Below are positions 1-11,700 of a DNA stretch of 64,000 bases, in pieces. The stretch's first letter is position 1. The number at the start of each line of letters is the position of its first letter. The stretch lies in the NCBI RefSeq assembly GCF_020386615.1, contig NZ_CP077769.1, forward strand, positions 2,170,001 to 2,234,000. Direction: 5' to 3'. The notes under the pieces were generated by a model, which worked only from the letters and a program-made list of their open reading frames with translations, had not been told where the DNA came from and ran no database searches. The translations under genes and the position numbers were made by a program. This DNA comes from Chitinophaga pendula. Lineage in GTDB: Bacteria > Bacteroidota > Bacteroidia > Chitinophagales > Chitinophagaceae.

Positions 1-3000
1 CTGACTTCGAACGTCCCTTCGGTAAAAGTACACGTGGCGCGCTTGCCTCTTTCCTCATAGAGAAGCGATTGAGTGATGCCCTCAATCGACTCTCGAAACA
101 ACAGGAGGCTACCCTTTACATGACCCTGCTAGCTGCATTCAAAGTCTTGCTGTACCGTTACAGCGGCCAGGAAGATATCTGCGTAGGTGGCGCTATTGCA
201 GGCAGGATGAAAGTAGAGCTGGAAGAACTCATTGGCTTCTTTGTCAATTCCATTGTAATAAGAAGTAACCTGGGCGGGAAACCAACCTTCAATCAGCTGC
301 TCCAGCAGGTAAGAACTACTACCCTCGATGCCTACGAGCATCAGGATGTGCCATTCGAAAAAGTAGTGGAGGCCGTACTGAAAGAAAGAGATACCAGTAA
401 GAACCCCTTGTTCCAGGTTATTTTCGTATTGCAGAACGGTGAAAAAGTTCCCGAACTGCGTATGGGTGACCTGGTAATGCAGGATGAACCCATCACTCGT
501 GAAACCAGTCAGTTCGATCAGAACTGGTCTATTGAAGAAAGACCTGATGGTATAGCAATCGACATAGAATACAGTATCGATGTATTCAAGAGCTCTACCA
601 TAGAGCGTATATTCCGACATTATGTATCTCTGCTGGAAGCGATAGTGAAAAATGCCGATCAGTCAATAGATACACTGCCACTGATCGACGATAACGAAAA
701 GATACAGCTACTGCAGGTCTTTAATGATACAGCAACGCTATATCCCGAGGAGAAGACGGTTACAGCCCTGTTTGCAGACCAGGTAAAACGTACCCCCGAC
801 CACATCGCGGTAGCTTTCGAACAGCAACATCTGACCTATCTCGAACTTGACCTGCGTGCTAATCAGGTAGCACATTATCTTATTGCCAATGGCATAAAAC
901 CTGGCGATAAAGTAGGATTGCTGTCCTATCGTGGCTTGGATATGATCAGCGGTATGCTTGGGATCCTTAAGAGTGGAGCCGCCTATGTTCCTTTCCATAT
1001 CGATTACCCGGGGGAACGCCTAAAGGTAATGATAGAGGATGCCGGTATTACGCACCTATTGTATACAGATGGTGTGCTATATGCTGACCGTGACCTTGCC
1101 GATGTAGTAGAAGGACTGCCTATTGAAGATGCCTGGATGCATAGTATAGCTACTATTGACCTGCAGTCTGGTAATGATTCCTGTGTATATATTATGTATA
1201 CCTCCGGAACTACTGGTCGCCCTAAAGGTATCGCAGTGTCTCATAAGAATATTACCAAGTTGGTGTTTGATAGCGGCCCCATCGCTGTACGCGCTGACGA
1301 TACCGTGTTGCAATGGTCTAACTACGCCTTCGATGGCTCCACTTACGATATCTACAGCGCATTCCTGAAAGGAGCTAAATTGTACCTGATCCAGGATAAG
1401 CAAGCATCCGATGCTTTCGAACTGGCGCGTATCATCGAAAGTGAAAATATCACCGTGTGGTTTGTTACTACCGCCTTGTTCAATAATATCGTCGACAGTG
1501 CCATCGACAGCCTGACACACCTGCGCAAGCTGCTCTTTGGTGGTGAAAAAGTATCGCTACCCCACGTAAGCCGAGCCCTGGCAGTCATGGGGGCCGGCAA
1601 ACTCACCCATGTATATGGCCCTACAGAGACCACGACTTATGCTACTTCATATGCGATAGATAGCACCGATGCCTCCGGTACTGTGCCTATCGGCCGGCCT
1701 TTGTCCAACTCACAGGGGCTCATCCTGGATACCAACGGACAACTTGTGCCGATTGGGGTGAGTGGTGAATTATACATTGGAGGCGACGGTGTGGCAATAG
1801 GATATGTGAACAATGAAGCGATGACGGCTGATAAGTTTGTAACGCTTCCATATGCCCCTGGCCGCTGGTATCGCACTGGTGACCGCACCCGTTGGCTCGA
1901 TAATGGTGTAATAGAATATGTAGGTAGGGTAGACGACCAGGTAAAGATCCGTGGATACCGCATCGAACCGGGAGAAATAGCCACCGTACTACGCCAAAGC
2001 GACTATGTACAGGATGCCATCGTAATTGTAGATGCCCCGCAGGAAGGAGAAAAACGCTTGCTGGGATACATTGTGCCCGCCGGCGATTATGAACAGGAAG
2101 CCATTTTGGAATACCTCCAGGAACGTCTGCCGGCCTACATGATCCCAGCACATCTCATACCACTGGAAGCATTCCCGCTCAACGTAAATGGTAAGATAGA
2201 TAAACGTGCATTACCCATGCCCGTTATCAGCAGCGAAGAAGAATATGTAGCTCCTCGCAACTCCCGAGAACAGGCGCTGTCAGATATCTGGTCAGAATTG
2301 CTCGGCGTAGAACAGGTGAGTATACATACCAATTTCTTCGAAGCAGGTGGTCACTCCTTGCTGGCAATCCGCCTCATCTCTGCCATCAGGAAAGCACTCG
2401 AAATCGAAATACCTATCTCTTACGTATTCGACTATCCAACCATAGCACTCTTTATAGATAAGCTGGGACCGCTGAAAGAAACAGCACGCATCCCCGATAT
2501 CGTAAAAGAAGAAAGACCCGCACAGATACCGCTGTCCTTCAACCAGGAACGCCTCTGGTTCATCGATCAGCTGGAGGGTAGCGTTCAATACCACGTACCG
2601 GAAACATTCCGCCTCAAAGGTAAACTGAATCGCTCCGCGCTGGCCGCCGCCCTCAATGGCATCGTTAACCGCCATGAATCCCTCCGCACTATCATCAAAG
2701 CGATTGGTGGCGTACCTCATCAGCTGATGCTTCCCGAAAATAGCTGGCAGCTCGAAGTGATCGATCAGCCAATATATCGGGAAAACGCAACTGCATTGAG
2801 TGAACAGATACAAGCGTTCATGGTCAAACCTTTCGACCTGGCTGCTGATCACATGCTCAGAGCACACCTGGTAGTACTGGGAGAAGAAGAACATATACTG
2901 GTCATCAATATTCACCACATTGTATCCGATGGCTGGTCCATCGGCGTGCTGGTACAGGAACTGGTAGAACTTTACAAAGCAGCAGAAGCTGGATCTCCGT

Positions 3001-5699
3001 CCACCCTTGCACCGTTAGAACTGCAATATGCAGACTTCTCCATCTGGCAACGCAAATACTTGTCCGGCGACAACCTGGGCAAACAACTGGACTACTGGAA
3101 TAAACAACTGTCTGGTGTTCCCGTGCTCCAACTGCCTACAGACCACGCGAGACCGGCCATTCAAAGCTCACGTGGTGGTGTATCTGACTACGAAATAGAT
3201 CCGGCGCTGACGGCAGCATTGAATGCGCTTGCACAGCAACAGGGTACCACTTTGTTCATGACATTGCTGAGCGCCTTCAATGTACTCTTATATCGTTACA
3301 GCGGGCAGGATGATATCTGCGTTGGTACTTCCATTGCCGGCAGAACCCGCAAAGAACTGGAAGGGCTCATAGGATTCTTCGTAAATACGCTGGCGCTCCG
3401 TAATGACCTCAGTGGTAACCCTACCTTCGCACAACTGCTCCAGGGCGTGAAAAGATCTACGCTGGATGCATATGCCCATCAAGAGACACCATTCGAAAAA
3501 GTAGTGGAAACAGTCGTGAAAGATCGCGACCTCAGCAGGAACCCACTCTTCCAGGTGATGTTCGAATTACAAAATACGCCGGAGGTACCAGACCTGCGTC
3601 TTGGCCAGGTGCAACTCCTCAAGGAAGAGGTAGAACACACCACTGCACAGTTCGATCTGATTGTTTCTATGGAAGAGGCTGCCGGTCGCCTCACCTGGTA
3701 CGCAGAATACAGCGCCGACTTGTTCGAACCTACTACCATAGACAGAATGATGGCCCACTTCGAACAACTCCTCCGATCCATCGTCGCACAACCGCAAACG
3801 AAGATCAACGACCTGAAAATGCTGGGTGACGAAGAAGAACAGGAACTCCTTTACACCTTCAATAACACAGCTACATCATACCCACAAGAAAGCAACGCCA
3901 TAGCTATTTTCGAAGCTGTCGCTGCCGCCACGCCCGATGCGATAGCACTGGTGTTCGGTAATCAGCAGATCAGCTACGGATCACTCAACACACGTAGTAG
4001 TCAATTAGCACATTATCTCAGACAACTGGGGGTTACAACAGATACATTAGTGCCATTGTGCGTTGGCCGGTCAGTAGACATGATAGTAGCAATACTGGCT
4101 ATCTGGAAAGCAGGCGGTGCCTATATTCCCGTAGACCCTACTTTCCCGGCCGACCGCATACACTACATGATCCAAGATAGCGATGCCCGTGTTGTAGTAA
4201 CAGAAGATGCTCTTCGCAATCAACTTGAGCTCTCAGGTATACAAGTAATAGCACTCGACGCAGATAACGAACTGATCGCACAACAACCTGCAAATACACA
4301 GTTTCCGCCCATCCTAGCAGGCCAGCTGGCATATATGATCTATACCTCCGGCTCCACTGGTACGCCGAAAGGAGTATTGATAGAACATGCTGGTATGCTC
4401 AACCACCTATATGCCAAGATCAACGAACTGGAACTGGACAATAGAACTGTAGTAGCCTTCACCGCTTCCTACACATTTGATATCTCCGTTTGGCAAATGT
4501 TCACCGCATTACTCTGCGGCGGTCGTACCGTAGTATATAGTACCGAACTCATATTCCAACCTTCCGCATTGTTACAGTCAGTAGCCGATGAGAAAGTGAC
4601 CGTCCTCGAACTAGTGCCTTCATACCTCTCCTCCTTACTTCAACTGAAAGCACCGGTAGCACTTAGTGACCTGAAATACCTCCTGGTAACAGGCGAAACA
4701 GTAAGTCAGGCAGTACTGGCACAATGGTTCTCGCATCCTGCCTATGGTAACATCCCCGTAGTAAATGCTTACGGGCCTACTGAAGCTTCCGACGATATCA
4801 CGCATCACTTCATGTATGAGGCGCCGGTACATCCTAATGTACCACTGGGTAAAACAATACAGAATCTCAGTATCTATGTACGCGATATCGCTGGTCAGCT
4901 ATCACCGGTAGGTGTACCGGGTGAGATCTGCGTATCTGGTATCGGTGTAGGTAGAGGATATTTCAAACGCCCCGAACTTACCGCAGAAAGATTCATACAG
5001 GATCCTTTCCGCAACGATAACACCCGCATGTATCGTACCGGCGACCTGGGTCGCTGGCTGCACGATGGCACCCTCGAACACCTTGGCCGTATGGATGACC
5101 AGGTGAAAGTACGGGGATACCGTATTGAACTGGGCGAAGTCGAAGCAGCTATCACACAAAGCTCACTCGTAACACAGGCTGCCGTACTGGTCAAAAAAGA
5201 TGAACGCGATCATGCATTCCTGGCTGCGTACATCGTACCGGCAGAACAATACGATAAAGAGACCCTCACCGCGTATCTGAAAGATACGCTGCCGGAATAC
5301 ATGGTGCCCGCAATCGTAGTGCCCCTGGACGAAATGCCGCTTACCCGTAACGGAAAAATAGATAAACAAAAACTGAACGAAATCGAAACAGTCCTCTCGG
5401 CAAAAGTTGCATACGTAGCCCCGCAAAATGAAACAGAAGAAAAACTGGAAAATATTTGCACCAAACTACTGGGAGTAACACAAATAGGCGTCTACGACGA
5501 CCTCTTTGAACTAGGCATGCACTCGCTGCTGGTTATGCGCCTGGCCGCCGCCGTAGAAGATGCTTTCAGCCTTCAGGTATCCGTACGCACATTCTTCCAG
5601 CTGACCAATATAAGTGCCCTGGCAAAATATATCGCCGTTCAGCAATTTACTCCGGCCACCGCCTCCGGCAACCGGAAAACGAAAACCATTGAACTCTAA
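1..5699 (+). CDS. Nonribosomal peptide synthetase, 5' end outside window (C-A-T-C-A-T)
   Basis: Multimodular NRPS; the frame is open from base 3 with no stop, so the gene starts left of the window and a start near base 69 would be artificial. Domains by position: C-terminal half of a condensation domain (to about 640), adenylation A1 (720-2215, core YTSGTTGRPKG), thiolation T1 (about 2330, GGHSLL), C (2525-3800, active-site HHIVSDG), A2 (3860-5390, YTSGSTGTPKG), T2 (about 5500). My reading of the ten pocket residues (GrsA numbering) is DGYFLGVTYK for A1, close to the known Ile code DGFFLGVVYK, and DIWELTADDK for A2, unassigned; its acidic residues could suit a basic substrate. T2 reads LGMHSLL instead of LGGHSLL but keeps the phosphopantetheine Ser. 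There is no epimerase or thioesterase, so the chain passes to the next protein, 23 bp downstream. NRPS identity is certain; substrates are inference. Confidence 0.97.
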   Translation, partial: DFERPFGKSTRGALASFLIEKRLSDALNRLSKQQEATLYMTLLAAFKVLLYRYSGQEDICVGGAIAGRMKVELEELIGFFVNSIVIRSNLGGKPTFNQLLQQVRTTTLDAYEHQDVPFEKVVEAVLKERDTSKNPLFQVIFVLQNGEKVPELRMGDLVMQDEPITRETSQFDQNWSIEERPDGIAIDIEYSIDVFKSSTIERIFRHYVSLLEAIVKNADQSIDTLPLIDDNEKIQLLQVFNDTATLYPEEKTVTALFADQVKRTPDHIAVAFEQQHLTYLELDLRANQVAHYLIANGIKPGDKVGLLSYRGLDMISGMLGILKSGAAYVPFHIDYPGERLKVMIEDAGITHLLYTDGVLYADRDLADVVEGLPIEDAWMHSIATIDLQSGNDSCVYIMYTSGTTGRPKGIAVSHKNITKLVFDSGPIAVRADDTVLQWSNYAFDGSTYDIYSAFLKGAKLYLIQDKQASDAFELARIIESENITVWFVTTALFNNIVDSAIDSLTHLRKLLFGGEKVSLPHVSRALAVMGAGKLTHVYGPTETTTYATSYAIDSTDASGTVPIGRPLSNSQGLILDTNGQLVPIGVSGELYIGGDGVAIGYVNNEAMTADKFVTLPYAPGRWYRTGDRTRWLDNGVIEYVGRVDDQVKIRGYRIEPGEIATVLRQSDYVQDAIVIVDAPQEGEKRLLGYIVPAGDYEQEAILEYLQERLPAYMIPAHLIPLEAFPLNVNGKIDKRALPMPVISSEEEYVAPRNSREQALSDIWSELLGVEQVSIHTNFFEAGGHSLLAIRLISAIRKALEIEIPISYVFDYPTIALFIDKLGPLKETARIPDIVKEERPAQIPLSFNQERLWFIDQLEGSVQYHVPETFRLKGKLNRSALAAALNGIVNRHESLRTIIKAIGGVPHQLMLPENSWQLEVIDQPIYRENATALSEQIQAFMVKPFDLAADHMLRAHLVVLGEEEHILVINIHHIVSDGWSIGVLVQELVELYKAAEAGSPSTLAPLELQYADFSIWQRKYLSGDNLGKQLDYWNKQLSGVPVLQLPTDHARPAIQSSRGGVSDYEIDPALTAALNALAQQQGTTLFMTLLSAFNVLLYRYSGQDDICVGTSIAGRTRKELEGLIGFFVNTLALRNDLSGNPTFAQLLQGVKRSTLDAYAHQETPFEKVVETVVKDRDLSRNPLFQVMFELQNTPEVPDLRLGQVQLLKEEVEHTTAQFDLIVSMEEAAGRLTWYAEYSADLFEPTTIDRMMAHFEQLLRSIVAQPQTKINDLKMLGDEEEQELLYTFNNTATSYPQESNAIAIFEAVAAATPDAIALVFGNQQISYGSLNTRSSQLAHYLRQLGVTTDTLVPLCVGRSVDMIVAILAIWKAGGAYIPVDPTFPADRIHYMIQDSDARVVVTEDALRNQLELSGIQVIALDADNELIAQQPANTQFPPILAGQLAYMIYTSGSTGTPKGVLIEHAGMLNHLYAKINELELDNRTVVAFTASYTFDISVWQMFTALLCGGRTVVYSTELIFQPSALLQSVADEKVTVLELVPSYLSSLLQLKAPVALSDLKYLLVTGETVSQAVLAQWFSHPAYGNIPVVNAYGPTEASDDITHHFMYEAPVHPNVPLGKTIQNLSIYVRDIAGQLSPVGVPGEICVSGIGVGRGYFKRPELTAERFIQDPFRNDNTRMYRTGDLGRWLHDGTLEHLGRMDDQVKVRGYRIELGEVEAAITQSSLVTQAAVLVKKDERDHAFLAAYIVPAEQYDKETLTAYLKDTLPEYMVPAIVVPLDEMPLTRNGKIDKQKLNEIETVLSAKVAYVAPQNETEEKLENICTKLLGVTQIGVYDDLFELGMHSLLVMRLAAAVEDAFSLQVSVRTFFQLTNISALAKYIAVQQFTPATASGNRKTKTIEL

Positions 5700-5722
5700 T
5701 CCTATACGTAAATCCATCATAC

Positions 5723-8700
5723 ATGAGTGGTTTTAATCTGGCCGACATCTTAGATTTGTTGAAAGAAGCGAATGAGAGTGGTATCAACTTCACATTGGAA
5801 GAAGAAAGGTTATATGTACAAACACCGGAAGACAGAGAAATAGATACCCTCTTCCTGACCAGGCTGAAAGACAATAAGCATCACCTGATTACTTATTTCA
5901 AACAGCACTTGCCCAAAGAACAGTCCTCCGCATTAGCTGGTAAAATACCCGCCGTGCCCAGGGCAGAGGACATGCGCATCCCCCTATCCTTCAGCCAGGA
6001 ACGACTCTGGTTTGTCGACCAGCTCGAAGGTACCGTCTCCTATCACATGCCGGCAGCATTACGGCTTACCGGGACGCTCGATGTTGAAGCACTGGCGAAA
6101 CACATCCGTACCATCGTCAACAGGCATGAAGTGCTCCGCACAGTGATTGAAGAAGAAGAAGGAACTGCTTATCAGCGCATTCTTGCTAAAGACCTGTGGC
6201 AACTACAACATGTAGATGGAACAAACGTAAAGGATGAAGCTTCATTACAACAGCTGCTCTCCTCACTTGTAGATAAACCTTTCGATCTGTCCCGTGACCA
6301 CATGTTACGGGCAGATCTAGTAAAAATATCCGACCAGGAACACATACTTGCCCTGGTTATGCATCACATCGCTTCAGATGGTTGGTCTGTTGGCATTCTT
6401 GTGGGAGAACTGACAGAGCTCTATCGCGCAGATGCGACAAATACCCCGGCCGAATTACCGGAGCTCGATATTCAGTACGCCGATTTCGCCATCTGGCAGC
6501 GTAACCAGCTCACAGAAGAAGTACTCGATGCTCAATTGGCTTACTGGAAACGCCAGCTCAACGCCACCACACCACTCGAACTTCCTACCGACTTCGAACG
6601 CCCCCTCACACCGGGTAACAAAGGTGAAACCCTCACCTTTGATATCAATAGCGATCTGCTGACACAATTACAGCAACTGTCACAAGAACATGACTGCACA
6701 TTGTTTATGACACTGATGGCCACCTTCCAGGTAATGTTATACCGTTACTCTGGCCAGGATGATATCTGTGTAGGTACACCAGCAGCAGGTAGAGTAAAAA
6801 GCGCACTGGAGCCACTCATCGGATTTTTTGTAAATACACTAGCGATCAGAAGTCGCATCGCGGGGCAACCAGCTTTCGTGGATTTCCTTCGCCAGGTACG
6901 CACCACCACTCTCGATGCTTACGAACATCAGGACGTACCATTCGAAAAAGTAGTGGAAACAGTTGTGAAAGAAAGGAATACGGGCAGAACGCCATTATTC
7001 CAGGTTATGTTCGCTCTTCAGAACGTGCCGGCTTCTCCTGAACTCGAAATGGGCAGCCTTCAGATGCAGGACGAACCCCTCGTACGCAGCACGAGTCTCT
7101 TCGATCTTCTCTGGTCAATGGAAGAACACGTTACTGGCCTGCGTCTCACCGTGCAGTTCAGCACGGAACTCTTCTCTGGCAACACCATTCACCGGATGTT
7201 CGATCACTTCACTTACTTGCTTAAAGCAGTAGTTAATGATCCGCAAAGAACTATCAGCTCTCTCCGGATGCTAACTGACACAGAAGAAAAAGAACTGGTA
7301 TCCTTCAACGATAATACACTTCCATATCCCGAAAAGGATGCTATTACAACATTGTTCGAAAAGCAGGTAGCCACTACCCCAACAGCAACTGCTGTAGTTT
7401 TCGGCGACGAAAAATTGACTTACCAACAGCTGAATGAGCAAGCGGACCAACTGGCGGTATACCTTCGCGCCAATGGTGTGCAGGAAGAAGTATTGGTGCC
7501 CATGTGCATCGATCGCTCCCTTAACCTTATGGTGGGAATATTGGGTATACTTAAGGCAGGTGGGGCATATGTACCTATCGATCCTGCTTACCCCCAAGAG
7601 CGTATTGCTTACATGATCCGGGATACTAATGGAAAAGTAGCACTGATAGATAGTGCCTATACCGCGCTGCTAAAGGGAGTAAATCCGGAAATGACCACCG
7701 TACTGATTGACCAGGATGACTGGCGTCAGCAGGTGGTAGCGCCTTTCACTGCCCGAAATACACCTGATACTTTAGCCTATGTTATCTATACTTCCGGCTC
7801 TACCGGCCGTCCTAAAGGCACCTTGGTAACCCATAAGAACGTAACTAGCCTGGCCACCGGCGGCGGTTTTGTAAGTCTCACCGCACAGGACGTCCTGCTT
7901 TCCACCGGTTCTCCGTCTTTCGATGCTACTACTATCGAATACTGGGGCATGCTCCTCAATGGCGGACAACTGATACTCATGTCAGAAAAACAACTGCTGG
8001 AGCAAACACTGCTGAAACAGGAAATAAAGAAAAGGGGGATAACCCTGATGTGGTTCACGGCCAGCTGGTTTAACCAGCTTATCGACGAAGATATCACCAT
8101 CTTCGAAGGTCTGAAGACCGTAATGACAGGTGGTGAAAAACTTTCAGAAACGCATATCCGTAAATTCCAGGCAGCTCACCCGCATATCGTGGTAATGAAC
8201 GGATACGGTCCTACGGAAAATACTACCTTCTCCCTCACGCACGATATCCCACATCTCGAAGAAGGACATCGAATTCCCATCGGTAAACCCCTGGCTAACC
8301 GTACCGCCTACGTGTTGAGCAACGACCTGCAATTATTACCGGTAGGGGTGCCGGGCGAACTATACCTAGGTGGGGTAGGGGTATCCCGTGGATATCTCCA
8401 TCAGGAAAATCTTACAGCCGAAAGGTTCATCAACGATCCGTTTAGCGATGTGCCGGGAGCAAAACTTTATAAGACCGGAGACAGGGCTCGCTGGCTCGCT
8501 AATGGCACCGTAGAATTCATGGGCCGTATAGATGAACAGGTGAAGATCCGCGGTTTCCGTATAGAGCCTGGTGAAATCGATGCTGTATTACGGCAATGCC
8601 CGGGTGTAAAAGATGCCGTAGTCACCGTAGATACTTCCCGTAATGGCGAAAAACGACTGGTAGGATATGTAGTCCCCGTTGCCGAATACGATCACGAGCA

Positions 8701-11700
8701 GATATTCGACTACTTACGCGATCGCCTGCCGGCCTATATGGTGCCTGCATTCCTGATCCGAATGGAAATACTCCCGCTCACCGCGAATGGTAAGGTGGAC
8801 AAACGCGCATTACCTGCTCCCGACGATAATGCGTTATTCAATACAACACCTTATACAGCCCCCCGTGACGAAAAAGAAACAGCAATCATCGCTATTTGGG
8901 AACGCCTGCTGGGAGTAGCTCAGGTAGGTATTCACAACAACTTTTTCGAACTGGGTGGACACTCCTTGCTAGCTACACGCGTCGTATCCGCCATACGTAA
9001 GGAACTCGAAACTGCATTAGTGGTAAAAGACCTCTTTACACATCCTACGGTAGCACAACTGGCAGCATACCTGCAAACACAGCAGGGAGGCATAGACAAC
9101 ATCGTAGCTACCATAAGACCGGATAAAGTACCGCTGTCTTTCAATCAGGAAAGGCTCTGGTTCATCGATCAGCTCGAAGGAACAACGCAATATCATCTGC
9201 CAGTTATCCTGCGGCTAAGAGGTACATTGCAATCTAACGCCCTGCAGGAAGCACTCAGCAACATCGTACAACGCCACGAATCCCTCCGTACAGTAATACG
9301 CCAGGCTGATGGACAACCTTATCAACATGTATTGCCGGCAAATAGTTGGCAGCTGCAGATAGTAAATGATCCATTGTATGTAAACGACCTTGCTGCCAGA
9401 CAACAATACCTGGAAAGTGTAATATACGCGCCTTTCGATCTGGCCAGTGAGCATATGTTACGCGCTCATCTCATTGTATTGAGTAAGCATGAACATCTCC
9501 TGGTATTAAACATGCACCATATCGCTACCGACGGATGGTCCATGAGTATTCTCGTAAATGAGGTGATCGACCTGTATCGCGCATTCACTACCAACTATAC
9601 TTCTCCACTGGCACCACTGCCTGTACAATATGCAGACTATGCCATCTGGCAACGTAATTCGGCACAGGCAGAACAACTTAGTAAGCAACTGGTATATTGG
9701 AAAGAACAATTGACTGGTGTTACCCCCCTCGATCTGCCAACGGACTATAACCGTCCTGCTACACAGACCGTAAACGGTACCTCCTGGCATTTTAATCTCG
9801 ATAACAACCTTCTGATACAACTCAAGCAGCTGTCACAGCAACAGGGTGCTACCTTGTTCATGACATTACTCGCCGCATTTAAGGTATTATTGCATCGCTA
9901 TAGCAGACAGGAAGATATCACGGTAGGTAGCCCGGTATCCGGCAGAACCCGCCAGGAAACTGAAGCGCTAATTGGGTTCTTTGTAAATACCCTCACTTTA
10001 CGTACTCAATTATCAGCAGGGAAATCATTCCTGTCTTTGTTGCAAGACGTGAAAAAAACTGCATTGGATGCTTTCGCTAATCAGGACGTGCCGTTCGAAA
10101 GAGTAGTAGAAGCAGTCGTAAAAGACAGGGACCTGACACGCAGCCCCCTCTTCCAGGCAATGTTCATTCTTCAGAATACGCCACACACACCAGACCTGCA
10201 ACTGGGTGAGTTGGATCTTTCCTACGAAACGGTAGCGCAACGCACCAGTCAGTTTGAACTGACGTTCTCCCTGGAAGAAACAACAAATGGATTGGAAGGT
10301 CATGTCGAATATAACACTGACCTCTTTAGTGAGACCACCATCAGCGCAATGGCAAGACATTTCAGCCATTTGCTGCGGGAGGTGGTTGCTAATCCGGCAC
10401 GGGCGTTGTCCGATTTCGGCATGCTGGATCAGGCAGAACAATACCACCTCGTACATACCCTCAACCAGACAGTTGTTAACTACCCGGATATTGCTACGCA
10501 GACGTTGATAAGTCTTTTCCGCCAACAGGTGCAAAAAACACCGGAAGCTACCGCAATAGTGTTCGAAGGAAATACCTTAACCTACGCACAACTGGACACC
10601 GCCTCCAACCGCTTGGCCAACTACCTGCTGGCCAATGGTGCCGATAACACAAAACCAGTGGCACTCTGTGTAGAACGGTCCCTCGAAATGATCGTCGGTA
10701 TATGGGGTATCCTCAAAGCCGGCGCCGCTTACATGCCGGTAGATCCGGCTTACCCGGCTAACCGTATTGGCTACATGCTCGAAGATGCCGGTGCCCTGAT
10801 CCTCACCCAGGAGAAATTCGCCAACGAAATACAGACCATCGCAGCTGCCACCACATTACTGCTGCTCGATAAAGACCAGGATAAGATCAACAAGGCCGCA
10901 GATAAAACACCTGACGTAAACATCACCCCGCAGCACGCGGCTTATGTGATCTACACCTCCGGCTCTACCGGCCGCCCCAAAGGTGTAGTCAACGAACACG
11001 GCGGTATCGTCAACCGCTTATTGTGGAAACAGTCCTATTTCAACATAGATAGCAACGACGCTATCCTCCAAAAGACCACTTTCTGCTTCGACGTTTCTGT
11101 ATGGGAACTCATATGGCCTTCTCTGAACGGCGCCCGTATGGTATTGGCTCATCCAGAAGGACATAAAGATCCTTCTTACCTCCAACAGGTAATAGAAGAC
11201 CAGCATATCACGACGATCCATTTTGTACCGTCCATGTTGAGTGTATTCCTGGATCAGCTACCTGCCGGTAGTTGCAGTTCTCTGCGCCGTGTTATCTGTA
11301 GTGGTGAAGCTCTGAAGCCGGCCCAGGTGAGAGCCTTACATACCCAACTGCCTGCAGCAGAATTGTATAACTTATACGGTCCAACGGAAGCTGCTATCGA
11401 TGTCACCTATTGGCATGCTCCGAGAGAAGAAAAGATCAGCATAGTACCGATAGGGCGGCCCGTATCAAATACTGCATTATATATATTGGATGCCACCGGT
11501 AATCTGCAACCGCAAGGTGTTTGGGGTGAACTTTATATTAGTGGTGTACAGGTAGCAAGAGAATATCTCAATCTTCCTGATCTCACCGCAGAACGTTTTA
11601 TCGCTGATCCTTTTGCCGCTGTTCCGGGTACCAGGATGTATAAAACAGGGGATCTGTGTCGCTGGATGCCTGATGGTAACATCGAGTACCAGGGTAGGAT

